Shown one piece after another: positions 21,251-29,733 of a stretch of 64,000 nt of DNA. The first letter of the stretch is position 1; the number at the start of each line of letters is the position of its first letter. The position numbers and the translations under genes are program-made. Origin of the DNA: Gammaproteobacteria bacterium (lineage in GTDB: Bacteria > Pseudomonadota > Gammaproteobacteria > Steroidobacterales > Woeseiaceae); the NCBI GenBank assembly GCA_022600955.1, contig JAHZJK010000010.1, positions 1 through 64,000 of the forward strand. Reading direction: 5' to 3'. The notes under the pieces are model-generated. The model saw only the letters and a program-made list of their open reading frames with translations, ran no database searches and was not told where the DNA came from.

Positions 21251-22711
21251 ATGCTCAAATTGAAAGACCCTTCGCTGCTCAAGACCAGTAACTACATCAA
21301 CGGGGAGTGGCTACCAGGCGGTGCTGGCGTTGTCGATGTCAGCAACCCGGCCAACGGTGAAATAGTCGCATCGATCGCCAATGGCAATGCCGCTGATGCA
21401 GAGCGCGCGGTGGAAGCCGCCGCGGAGGCATTTCGGTCCTGGAGCCGCATGCCAGCCAAGCAACGCGCTGTCTTGCTGCGAAACTGGTTCAATCTGCTCA
21501 TGGCAAACGCAGACGATCTGGGCGCCATCATGACAGCTGAACAGGGTAAGCCACTATTCGAGTCTGTCGGTGAAGTCGCCTATGGAGCAAGTTTCATCGA
21601 GTATTACGCCGAAGAATCAAAGCGAGCCGTTGGCGCGACTATTCCAACCGTTGCCAATGACCGCAGACTGCAAACCTACAAACAGCCGGTTGGGGTTGTC
21701 GGCTGTATTACGCCGTGGAATTTCCCGAATGCCATGATCGCGCGAAAAGCGGGCCCTGCCCTTGGGGCTGGCTGCACCATCGTGATCAAACCGGCAACGG
21801 AAACGCCTCTTTCGGCATTGAGCATGTGCGAACTGGCAGACCGTGCCGGTATCCCCAAAGGCGTCATCAACGTCGTCGTCGGCGCCGATTCAAGCGGGAT
21901 TGGTCAGGTTCTGACGCAACACCCGAAGATTGGCAAGTTCACATTCACAGGATCCACACGAGTCGGAAAGATCCTGATGCAGCAGTGCGCCGAGGGTGTG
22001 AAGAAAATTTCGCTGGAGCTCGGCGGCAACGCACCGTTTATCGTCTTTGACGACGCCGACATAGATGCCGCGGTCAGTGACTGCATGGCGACGAAGTTTC
22101 GCAACTGCGGGCAAACCTGCGTCTGCACGAATCGAATCTTCGTCCAGTCCGGAGTGGCCGATGAGTTTACGAGCAAACTGCAGGCTGCGATAGAAGCTTT
22201 GAATGTCGGTGACGGATTTGATGATGCCGTCACAACGGGCCCGCTGGTCAGTGAAACGGCCGTTGGCGAGATGGTTGATTTCATGGCGGATGCCGAAAGC
22301 AAGGGCGCCAAAGTCGAAACAGGCGGCGGCAAACACGCCCTGGGAAATTGCTTTTTCGAACCCACGCTGGTGACCAACGTCTCGCAGGATATGCGTATAG
22401 CGACCGAGGAAATATTTGGACCGATTGCCGCCGTGCAGACCTTCGATACCGAAGATGAAGCCATTGAAAGAGCCAACGATACTGAATATGGCCTCGCGGC
22501 CTACTACGCTACGCGTGATGTAGGTCGCGTGATGCGCGTTGCCGAACGACTGGAATACGGCATCGTCTGCTCCAACTCGGGCGTATTCTCAACCGAGGTC
22601 GCGCCGTTTGGTGGCTGGAAGCAATCCGGGATCGGCTCCGAGGGTGGTTCCGAAGGCATGGCGGAATTCTACGAAACAAAGTTCCACTCTATGGGCGGCA
22701 TCGAGTCGTAG
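21251..22711 (+). CDS. gabD: NAD(P)+-dependent succinate-semialdehyde dehydrogenase
   Basis: Oxidises succinate semialdehyde to succinate (GABA/glutarate catabolism). Start ATG at 21251; the frame is open further up, but that part lacks family similarity and crosses the rimP leader. The 486 residues match the GabD length. Visible motifs are VGCITPWNFP, FTGSTRVGK (cofactor fold), general base Glu in LELGGNAP, catalytic Cys in NCGQTCVC, and EEIFGPIAAV. Its partner lhgO begins 12 nt downstream, recalling the E. coli csiD-lhgO-gabD set. No csiD is present here. Confidence 0.92.
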   Translation: MLKLKDPSLLKTSNYINGEWLPGGAGVVDVSNPANGEIVASIANGNAADAERAVEAAAEAFRSWSRMPAKQRAVLLRNWFNLLMANADDLGAIMTAEQGKPLFESVGEVAYGASFIEYYAEESKRAVGATIPTVANDRRLQTYKQPVGVVGCITPWNFPNAMIARKAGPALGAGCTIVIKPATETPLSALSMCELADRAGIPKGVINVVVGADSSGIGQVLTQHPKIGKFTFTGSTRVGKILMQQCAEGVKKISLELGGNAPFIVFDDADIDAAVSDCMATKFRNCGQTCVCTNRIFVQSGVADEFTSKLQAAIEALNVGDGFDDAVTTGPLVSETAVGEMVDFMADAESKGAKVETGGGKHALGNCFFEPTLVTNVSQDMRIATEEIFGPIAAVQTFDTEDEAIERANDTEYGLAAYYATRDVGRVMRVAERLEYGIVCSNSGVFSTEVAPFGGWKQSGIGSEGGSEGMAEFYETKFHSMGGIES

Positions 22712-22723
22712 CACGCAGTCGCA

Positions 22724-23926
22724 GTGTATGACTACCTAATCATTGGCGGCGGTATCGTTGGGTTATCGACAGCCTGGCAACTCCTGCAACGCGAGCCCGG
22801 TGCCGCCGTCCTGGTCCTCGAAAAAGAAAAACGCCTGGCGACGCACCAGACTGGCCGCAACAGTGGCGTCGTGCATGCAGGCGTCTACTACATACCCGGC
22901 AGTCTCAAGGCAACGTTCTGCAGAGCGGGAGTGGCCGCGACACAATCATTCTGTAACGACCACGATATTCCGCTGCAACAATGCGGCAAGCTGATCGTCG
23001 CAACCGACTCTGACGAACAGGAACGACTGCTGGCACTTTTTGATCGCGCCCGCGAAAACGGACTTGAGGTCGAGTTACTCAGCGATGACGAACTCCATGA
23101 AAGAGAGCCGAACGTAACGGGAGTCGGCGGTATCTACGTCAGAGACACCGCAATTACCGACTATCCTGCAATTTGCAACGCCATGGCAGCGAACATCGAA
23201 GCAGCCGGCGGGAGTATCCGTTATCGCAGTAAAGTCACGCGAATCGCCGAATCGGAAAAATCTGTGCGAGTCAGTCTGCACAACGGTTGCACGTTCGAGA
23301 GCCGTTTCGTTGTCGCCTGCGGTGGACTCGATGCTGACCGACTGGCGCAGATGCAAGGCATCGACATTGACTTCGAAATCGTCCCGTATCGTGGCGAGTA
23401 CTACCAGTTGCCTGCGGCGAAGAACAACATTGTGAAGCACCTGATCTATCCAGTACCGAACCCCGGCGTACCATTTCTCGGTATTCACCTGACCCGAATG
23501 ATTGATGGCTCGGTCACAATAGGACCGAGCGCGTTACAAGGATGGAAACGGGAAGGATACGGACGCTTCAACTTCAGCCTGCGCGATATCACTCGCATGC
23601 TTCTCTTCCCCGGATTTTGGAAAACGTCGATAAAGAATTGGCGTACCGGGTTCCACGAACTACGACTCGCCATCGACAAGAAGAGCTACCTGCGACAAGT
23701 GCAAAAGTACTGCCCGTCAATCGAGCTGGCAGACCTCGGCCCTTACCGAACCGGCATTCGCGCGATGGCTGTCGATCGCGACGGCAATATGATTGATGAT
23801 TTTCTGTTCAAGGAATCTCCGAGGAGTCTGCATGTCTGCAATGCACCCTCGCCTGCTGCAACGTCTGCAATTCCTATAGGGCAACACATCTGTGAAAGAC
23901 TGGCTGGCATTATGAATCACAAATAA
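22724..23926 (+). CDS. lhgO: L-2-hydroxyglutarate oxidase/dehydrogenase
   Basis: FAD enzyme that oxidises L-2-hydroxyglutarate to 2-oxoglutarate, passing electrons to the quinone pool. The start is GTG at 22724. The N-terminal FAD-binding motif is YLIIGGGIVGLS (4-15), followed by THQTGRNSGVVHAGVYY (about 40-56), the family hallmark. GPYRTGIRA is near the C-terminus. The 400 residues are normal. It is translationally close to gabD (12-nt gap). Confidence 0.92.
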   Translation: MYDYLIIGGGIVGLSTAWQLLQREPGAAVLVLEKEKRLATHQTGRNSGVVHAGVYYIPGSLKATFCRAGVAATQSFCNDHDIPLQQCGKLIVATDSDEQERLLALFDRARENGLEVELLSDDELHEREPNVTGVGGIYVRDTAITDYPAICNAMAANIEAAGGSIRYRSKVTRIAESEKSVRVSLHNGCTFESRFVVACGGLDADRLAQMQGIDIDFEIVPYRGEYYQLPAAKNNIVKHLIYPVPNPGVPFLGIHLTRMIDGSVTIGPSALQGWKREGYGRFNFSLRDITRMLLFPGFWKTSIKNWRTGFHELRLAIDKKSYLRQVQKYCPSIELADLGPYRTGIRAMAVDRDGNMIDDFLFKESPRSLHVCNAPSPAATSAIPIGQHICERLAGIMNHK

Positions 23927-24081
23927 TCCGGCACACTAAACGGCTCATTCATACGTGCTGCCCGTTTATCCGCTCTTTTGCGCAAGATCAGGCTGTCTGC
24001 GATAATCGGCCCGGCGCGAGAAAATACGCCTGGCCCACTCCAAACACCCGGCCACGAATAAGATTCAACCAGGGGAAAGAA

Positions 24082-25218
24082 ATGCGAGTTTCAAGCTTCA
24101 ACAGGATTGTCGTTGTACTCATGGTGCTGTGCTTCTCGAGTTTTGCGAGTGCCGACTACGTCGCGTATTCGGTCGGCAAGAAGAGCAAATCGCCACTTCC
24201 CGAAAGCGTCGACAACATCGAGACCAAGTACCTGCTGTCGATTGAATGGGGAGACTATTCAGGGCGCAAGGCGCGTCTTGGCGTTCTCGCTGTTGATAAC
24301 AACAGCAGCGCAAGCTCGTTTTCCGTTACCACCAGCGCTGGCAGTGTCGACTATTCCTCCGCGACCACGGGTGTTCCGGTAAACGGCATCGAGGCAATTG
24401 TGATCGACTCATTATCGCAGACGGGTCGTTTTCGCCTGGTTGAAAGAACCGAGCTCAGCAGCGTACTCGGCGAGCAGGATCTAGCAGCATCCGGTCGCAT
24501 AGCGAAACCATCCGGAGCCGCAACCGGCAATGTACTCGGCGCTGAGTACCTGGTGCAGGTCGTGATCACGGACTATGAATCCAATACCTCGGGCAAAAAA
24601 GGTGGCGTCGGTGGATTGCTCCGGAGCAAGGTTCCGGTTCTTGGTGGCATCGGTGGCGGCACCAGCAGTGGACGCATTGGACTGAACGTACGCCTCATCG
24701 ACGCTGAGACGAGTGAAATCACATTCACCAAACAAATCGAGTCTGTTATCAAGGAGACCAACCTGTCTTTCGGAGGTGTTGGCTTTGGCAGTGACGCGAT
24801 CCTCGGTGGATTCATGTCCAGCTACTCCAAGACACCAATAGGCCAGGCGGTTATCGCGGGTATCAACGAGGGTGTTTTCGAACTTATCAAACAGGTCGGT
24901 GCAAAGCCCGCTGAAGGATCCGTCGTAAAGGCTGATCCAAGCCAGATCTATACCAACCTCGGCAGCGACTCTGTAAGTGTCGGTGACGTGTTGCGCGTCA
25001 TGAGAATGGGCGAAGAATTGATCGACCCTGAAACCGGAATTTCACTGGGTGGCTCAATGACGACCATCGGCGAGATTCAGGTCACACAGGTGCAGGAAAA
25101 GTTTTCGATCGCAAGCCCGACATCGATGAACGGCACACCCAATCGGGGTGACAAGGTGATGGCGACAACACTTGCCGCGCCGCTCGAGTTCTCGGACAAA
25201 TGGAAAAAGCCTAAGTAG
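24082..25218 (+). CDS. CsgG/HfaB-like secreted or envelope protein
   Basis: Related to the CsgG family of outer-membrane assembly proteins. Residues 1-24 are a signal peptide with an ASA-D cleavage site, so it is not a lipoprotein, unlike CsgG itself. Family features are GRFRLVERTELSSVLGEQ (about 114-131), LGAEYLVQVVITDYE (about 154-168) and LNVRLIDAETSEI. The C-terminal third (about 285-378) looks like a separate small beta-domain containing DPETGISLGGS. No curli genes are nearby, so its partner is unknown. SD AGGGGAAAG precedes ATG 24082. It is convergent with the next gene, with 3 bp between the stops. Confidence 0.75.
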   Translation: MRVSSFNRIVVVLMVLCFSSFASADYVAYSVGKKSKSPLPESVDNIETKYLLSIEWGDYSGRKARLGVLAVDNNSSASSFSVTTSAGSVDYSSATTGVPVNGIEAIVIDSLSQTGRFRLVERTELSSVLGEQDLAASGRIAKPSGAATGNVLGAEYLVQVVITDYESNTSGKKGGVGGLLRSKVPVLGGIGGGTSSGRIGLNVRLIDAETSEITFTKQIESVIKETNLSFGGVGFGSDAILGGFMSSYSKTPIGQAVIAGINEGVFELIKQVGAKPAEGSVVKADPSQIYTNLGSDSVSVGDVLRVMRMGEELIDPETGISLGGSMTTIGEIQVTQVQEKFSIASPTSMNGTPNRGDKVMATTLAAPLEFSDKWKKPK

Positions 25219-25221
25219 ATA

Positions 25222-26403
25222 TCAGTCACTGCCATCGCCGGAACCAATCGACGTATCCCAGTTCAGCACGTCGTGCTTCTTCAGGATACGTTCGAGATCC
25301 TCGACCGGGATCGCCTTCAGGGTGCCACGCGAACTTGTCACAGTAGTCGCCTTGAAGATTGCGTTGTAGACCGCTTCCTCAGTTGCCTCGGCCGCTGCCG
25401 CAAACAACGGTGACATCGACGCATTGACCAGAGACGGTGTGACCACCGGCGTGTCACTTGTGCGCGGTCGTCGAACGTCCGGGTGAGTAGAAAATGCAAT
25501 CACGTAGTCACCGGAGCCATTGCTCGCGAACGTGCCGGTACGGGCGAGCCCGAGCATCGCACGCATCGCCAGGCGGTCAAGGCTGCGAGCATTCAGCGGT
25601 GCATCGGTCGCTACGACCATCATGATTGAACCATCCTCTTGCCTGTTGACTTCGCCCTGCGCGTGCAGCTCCTTGCGATAAGAATAGGTACCCAACTCGC
25701 GTCCTACAGGGGCCCCGTTCATTGTCAGGATGCCACCGTAGTTGGTCTGCACGAGCACACCGATCCGGTAGCCTCCCAGGGAATCCGGCAGGACGCGAGA
25801 ACTCGTTCCAATTCCGCCTTTCCAGCCAAACGCCTGCGTTCCGGTACCAGCGCCCACGCTACCTTCCTCGACCGCACCGCTCGAAGCGCTTTCAAGTGCC
25901 GCGAATACATGCTCGGACTGCACCGGGTCCGCCCACATGTTGCTAACCGACGCGTCATTCGTTTCGCCAACAATCGGATTAACCGTGTGCTCTCCCATAC
26001 CCGGCTGCTCATAAACCCATTCTTTGAGCCCGTTCGCCGCACTCCAGACACACAGTGTGCAGGTCAGGAGTATGGGTGTTTCAATCTCACCGAATTCACG
26101 CACCTGGGTTTCGCCAACGAGCTTCCCGTAGCCATTGCCAACATGTATCCAGGCCGGTATCGGATGCGTGTAGAGATTGCCAGGACCAGGAATAATCGCG
26201 GTGATGCCGGTCCGCACATCATCACCTTCGATGATCGTCGAATGTCCCACCTTGACGCCGCTTACATCCGTTATCGCATTTAGCTCACCGGTCGGGAAAA
26301 TGCCGACTACCAGACCAACGTCACGGGCTCGAGGGCGCTCATCGGCTGTCGCGGCCGCAACGACCAACAGGAGTAAAGCTGTGATTATTGTTATTCGTTT
26401 CAT
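25222..26403 (-). CDS. P1-family peptidase (DmpA/BapA type), exported
   Basis: N-terminal-nucleophile aminopeptidase of family S58/P1, cleaving N-terminal D- or beta-amino acids in characterised members. Residues 1-20 form a signal peptide ending ATA-D. GVKVGHSTI, the GAGTGTQAFGWKGG region and GIGTSSR carry the self-processing site with the nucleophilic Ser, and VATDAPLNARSLDRLA is also typical. The 393 residues are normal. It lies 13 nt before an S9 peptidase on the same strand, so two exported peptidases are probably co-transcribed. Confidence 0.9.
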   Translation of the reverse strand: MKRITIITALLLLVVAAATADERPRARDVGLVVGIFPTGELNAITDVSGVKVGHSTIIEGDDVRTGITAIIPGPGNLYTHPIPAWIHVGNGYGKLVGETQVREFGEIETPILLTCTLCVWSAANGLKEWVYEQPGMGEHTVNPIVGETNDASVSNMWADPVQSEHVFAALESASSGAVEEGSVGAGTGTQAFGWKGGIGTSSRVLPDSLGGYRIGVLVQTNYGGILTMNGAPVGRELGTYSYRKELHAQGEVNRQEDGSIMMVVATDAPLNARSLDRLAMRAMLGLARTGTFASNGSGDYVIAFSTHPDVRRPRTSDTPVVTPSLVNASMSPLFAAAAEATEEAVYNAIFKATTVTSSRGTLKAIPVEDLERILKKHDVLNWDTSIGSGDGSD

Positions 26404-26416
26404 TGCTTAACCGCCC

Positions 26417-28453
26417 CTATTCGCTTGGGTATTTCGCAAACCAGGCGAGGATGTGATCGATCTTCGTGATGAGCTGGCTTGGTCTTCCGGATATATTGTG
26501 CGGCGCGTCAGGTACCTCCACCAGTACCGTATCGATGCCACGAATTTTGAGCGCGCTGTACAACTGCTTGGACTCCGATATTGGCGTGCGCAAGTCTGCA
26601 GTACCCACCATGACCATCGTCGGTGTTTCGATATTGCCGACCAGGGAAACCGGCGAATACTTCATGTAGGTTTCGATGTTCTCCCAAGGCTGCCCCGGGT
26701 AACGGTAGTTTGCGTACTGAAAGTAATTGTCTGCAGTCAGCGTCTTTGAGATCCAGTTCATGACGGGCTTGACCACAGCGGCAGCGCGGAAACGCTCGTT
26801 TTTGCCGATAATCCAGGCCGTCATGATGCCGCCGGCACTCCCGCCCGTGACATACAGGCGGTCCTCAGCGGTAACACCGGATTCAATAAGTACGTCTACA
26901 CCATCCATGACATCCTGGTAGTCGTTGCCTGGATAGTCGTGGTACAGCAGGTTGCCAAACTCCTCCCCGTAGCTCGTACTGCCACGAGGATTCGGATAGA
27001 AAACCACGTAACCGGCAGCGGCATACAACTGCACCTCGGGCGAGAAGCGAGGGCCATAGTTCGATATGGGACCACCATGATTCTCAACGAGCAATGGATA
27101 GGGATTTGCAGCGTCGTGTCCGGGCGGAAGTACCACCCACCCCTGTATGTCCCGACCATCAACCGAGGACTTGTACCAAAGCTCCTCGACTTTGCCGAGT
27201 GTGCGCCAGTCAAGCAGATCTGAATTAAACGAGGTAATGACCTCCGCATCGGCACGCCGTCGATCAACAATTGCAAGCTCACCAGGTCGATAAGGGGTCA
27301 CGTGCGTATAGGCAACAGTGCCGTTGTCCGACACTGAAAATGAACCGCCGCCGTACGGACGACCGATCGTTGTTCCGCCGAGGTTGGTCGCAATGACCCG
27401 GGACTTGCCGGCCAGACTTGTGAAACCGACCTTGGTGTCGCCGTGATCATCATACTGATAGTAGACGCCGTTACTGTCCCTGCTCCAGACGAGGCTCGAT
27501 ATGGAACGGTCAAAGTCACTGAGCAGTTCGCGCTTTCCCGAGCCGTCAGCGTTCATAATCTGAAGTTTCGAGACCTGGTAAGTCTGGACCTTGTCGTCGA
27601 TACTCCAGTAGGCAATCTGGCGGCCATCCGGAGATACGACTGGCTCGGCATCCGGACCGTTCCTGTCGGTCAACGCCGTGAACTCACCCGTCTTGATCGA
27701 AACACTATAGATCTCGGAGTTTCGAAACTCGTATTCCCAGTCATCGTTGCGGTTGCCAGAGAAGATCAGTGAATCGCCATCTCGTGACCACTGTGGCGTC
27801 CCTGTGTGCTTGAAGTCACCGCTGGTTACCTGGCGAGGCGTGCCGCCCATCGCAGAAATCACGAAAAAGTGCTCATAACCCGGCTCGATGTAACCTGAAC
27901 CGTCGCGCTCGAATTTGAGACGCGTTGTAACACGCGGTTTGTCGGACCACTCTGCATCATCGGGTTTTTCGGGTGCCGTAACGAGCACGACCGGGTCTTC
28001 CGGTACCAGCATCGAGAACGCGATCTGCGTGCCGTCCGGAGACCAGCTGATACCCTTCGGTGACCTGTTCAGCTGGGTCAGACGCGCTGCCTTGCCGGTT
28101 TCGACCCAAACGACGTAGACCTCGGTTCCCGCATCCGATTTACTTGTAAATGCAATACGGAGCCCATCGGGCGACCAGGCAGGATTCGATTCGTTGGTGT
28201 CCCGCCCGGTAAGCGGTGTATTGCCGCTGCCATCGCTGTTGATCAGCCACAGTCGGGAAGCCTTGCCATCCGACATGATGTCCATGCTGTTGCGTACATA
28301 GACTACCCGCCGACCATCCGGCGACACTTTCGGGCTGGAAACCCATTCCAGTTCAAAAACATCCATGCGCTCGAATGGCCGCATATCATCGGCCAGAGCA
28401 AACACTGACAACAAGAGCAGGAAAACACTACAGATCAGTACCGGTAACTTCAT
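26417..28453 (-). CDS. S9-family prolyl oligopeptidase-like peptidase
   Basis: Exported serine peptidase of the S9 (DPP/acyl-peptide hydrolase) type. ATG at 28453 is preferred over an in-frame TTG three bases upstream. There is a signal peptide (1-22, VFALA-D), an N-terminal TolB-like beta-propeller with SPDGRRV, SPDGLRI and SPDGTQI repeats (about 45-400), then the hydrolase domain with nucleophile Ser in TGGSAGGIMTAW, Asp in GTADLRTP and His in DAPHNIS. The 678 residues are typical. Confidence 0.93.
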   Translation of the reverse strand: MKLPVLICSVFLLLLSVFALADDMRPFERMDVFELEWVSSPKVSPDGRRVVYVRNSMDIMSDGKASRLWLINSDGSGNTPLTGRDTNESNPAWSPDGLRIAFTSKSDAGTEVYVVWVETGKAARLTQLNRSPKGISWSPDGTQIAFSMLVPEDPVVLVTAPEKPDDAEWSDKPRVTTRLKFERDGSGYIEPGYEHFFVISAMGGTPRQVTSGDFKHTGTPQWSRDGDSLIFSGNRNDDWEYEFRNSEIYSVSIKTGEFTALTDRNGPDAEPVVSPDGRQIAYWSIDDKVQTYQVSKLQIMNADGSGKRELLSDFDRSISSLVWSRDSNGVYYQYDDHGDTKVGFTSLAGKSRVIATNLGGTTIGRPYGGGSFSVSDNGTVAYTHVTPYRPGELAIVDRRRADAEVITSFNSDLLDWRTLGKVEELWYKSSVDGRDIQGWVVLPPGHDAANPYPLLVENHGGPISNYGPRFSPEVQLYAAAGYVVFYPNPRGSTSYGEEFGNLLYHDYPGNDYQDVMDGVDVLIESGVTAEDRLYVTGGSAGGIMTAWIIGKNERFRAAAVVKPVMNWISKTLTADNYFQYANYRYPGQPWENIETYMKYSPVSLVGNIETPTMVMVGTADLRTPISESKQLYSALKIRGIDTVLVEVPDAPHNISGRPSQLITKIDHILAWFAKYPSE

Positions 28454-28521
28454 CAATGAGCCTATTGTTTTTGGAATTATTGCCGAGTTTAGCGCATTGC
28501 GAAATCTCAGTGCGCCAAGCG

Positions 28522-29733
28522 CTAGTTATGTGTGTCAGAAAGCTCGCACCTGGCGTAACGATAGAAATCTGCTGCGTCCAGCTTGTCCCAGTCTACGTCA
28601 ATACCCAGACCGGCCGACGCGGGCGCTGCAACCTGACCTCGCGCGGGCAGTTCTCCATTCTTCATTCCAAAAGCAAACGCTTTTGTTGGCATTGGAGCTT
28701 CGAAATAGCGGGTTCGTTCATTGGCCAGCATCAGGTGAAGATTGGCTATTTGCGACAACGAGTGGTCCCAGCTCTGGAGCTCTATCGGCAGCCCCGCTTC
28801 ATTGGCAATACTCATGAGTCTAATTGCCTTCGAGAAGCCACCGATCACTGTGACGTCGAAGCGGCCCGCATCCCAGGACCGGCTCTCAATCCCCTGGCGC
28901 ATAAACTCCGGTGAGTAGAATGAATTGCCTGCGGGGATGATTAGCACCGCCAGTTCCCGTCGTAACTCCGCGTATTCTTCCAGGCACGCATCATCAACAG
29001 GCGCTTCGAGCCACGTAAAAAGCGTCGGGTCCATTGTTCGACCGAGGTCGAGCGCCTCTTCGATCGAGTACGCAGACTCGACATCCAGCATAAAGCGGTA
29101 CGACGATCCGGAATAGGAGCGCTGAATCTTGTCGATGAGCTGCAGGTCTTTCTCAATCTTTCCCCATGCGTGAAACTTGAATGAACTGAATCCAAGTTTC
29201 GCACCCTCCTCAACCGCAATGACATGCGCGTCAATTGAGTCGAAAAACGGAAAACTTGCGTAGGCGTCGATCGAATGGCGCTTCGCTCCCAGCATTTGGT
29301 AGAGCGGCTTGCCCACCTTTCTCGCCGCCAGATCCCACAATGCAATATCGACACTGGCACGCGCCTTATCGTTCAAGCCAGGTGCCGCTCGCTTCAGCGC
29401 CACCCCAACTTCCACCGGATCCAGCGTTTCAAGCCTGAGCAGCTCGGTGACAACACTTTTCAGTTCGACGAGATGTTTGTCGCTAAAAGCGCCCTGACTG
29501 TTAGTCGTGACGCCGGATATCGCTTCAAACCCGTCTGCGGTCTTGATTCGAACAATGTTGTTGACCTCTTTCCACGCGACAGGCTCATCGGTGTAACGCA
29601 CAGTCGTGCTCTCAGTGCCAACTGCGTGAAGCTCGACGCTGACGATCCTGGATTGTTCCGAGTACTGGAAGGCGGACTCATATTGCTGCGCGCGTTCGCC
29701 TGAGAACGCCACCAGGAGATCCACTGCTTTCAT
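28522..29733 (-). CDS. Enolase-superfamily enzyme (mandelate racemase/muconate lactonizing type)
   Basis: Two-domain enzyme of the enolase superfamily, abstracting a proton alpha to a carboxylate. The substrate is unknown. Residues 1-150 are the capping domain with ARASVDIALWDL. The barrel carries FKFHAWG (Lys, with His where Lys is commoner), and metal ligands in MLDVES and WLEAPV. The third ligand position reads IPAGNS rather than the usual Glu, and LQSWDHS replaces the usual catalytic His/Asp strand. The 403 residues are full length. ATG overlaps the stop of the upstream flavoprotein by 4 nt (ATGA), so the two are translationally coupled. Confidence 0.8.
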   Translation of the reverse strand: MKAVDLLVAFSGERAQQYESAFQYSEQSRIVSVELHAVGTESTTVRYTDEPVAWKEVNNIVRIKTADGFEAISGVTTNSQGAFSDKHLVELKSVVTELLRLETLDPVEVGVALKRAAPGLNDKARASVDIALWDLAARKVGKPLYQMLGAKRHSIDAYASFPFFDSIDAHVIAVEEGAKLGFSSFKFHAWGKIEKDLQLIDKIQRSYSGSSYRFMLDVESAYSIEEALDLGRTMDPTLFTWLEAPVDDACLEEYAELRRELAVLIIPAGNSFYSPEFMRQGIESRSWDAGRFDVTVIGGFSKAIRLMSIANEAGLPIELQSWDHSLSQIANLHLMLANERTRYFEAPMPTKAFAFGMKNGELPARGQVAAPASAGLGIDVDWDKLDAADFYRYARCELSDTHN

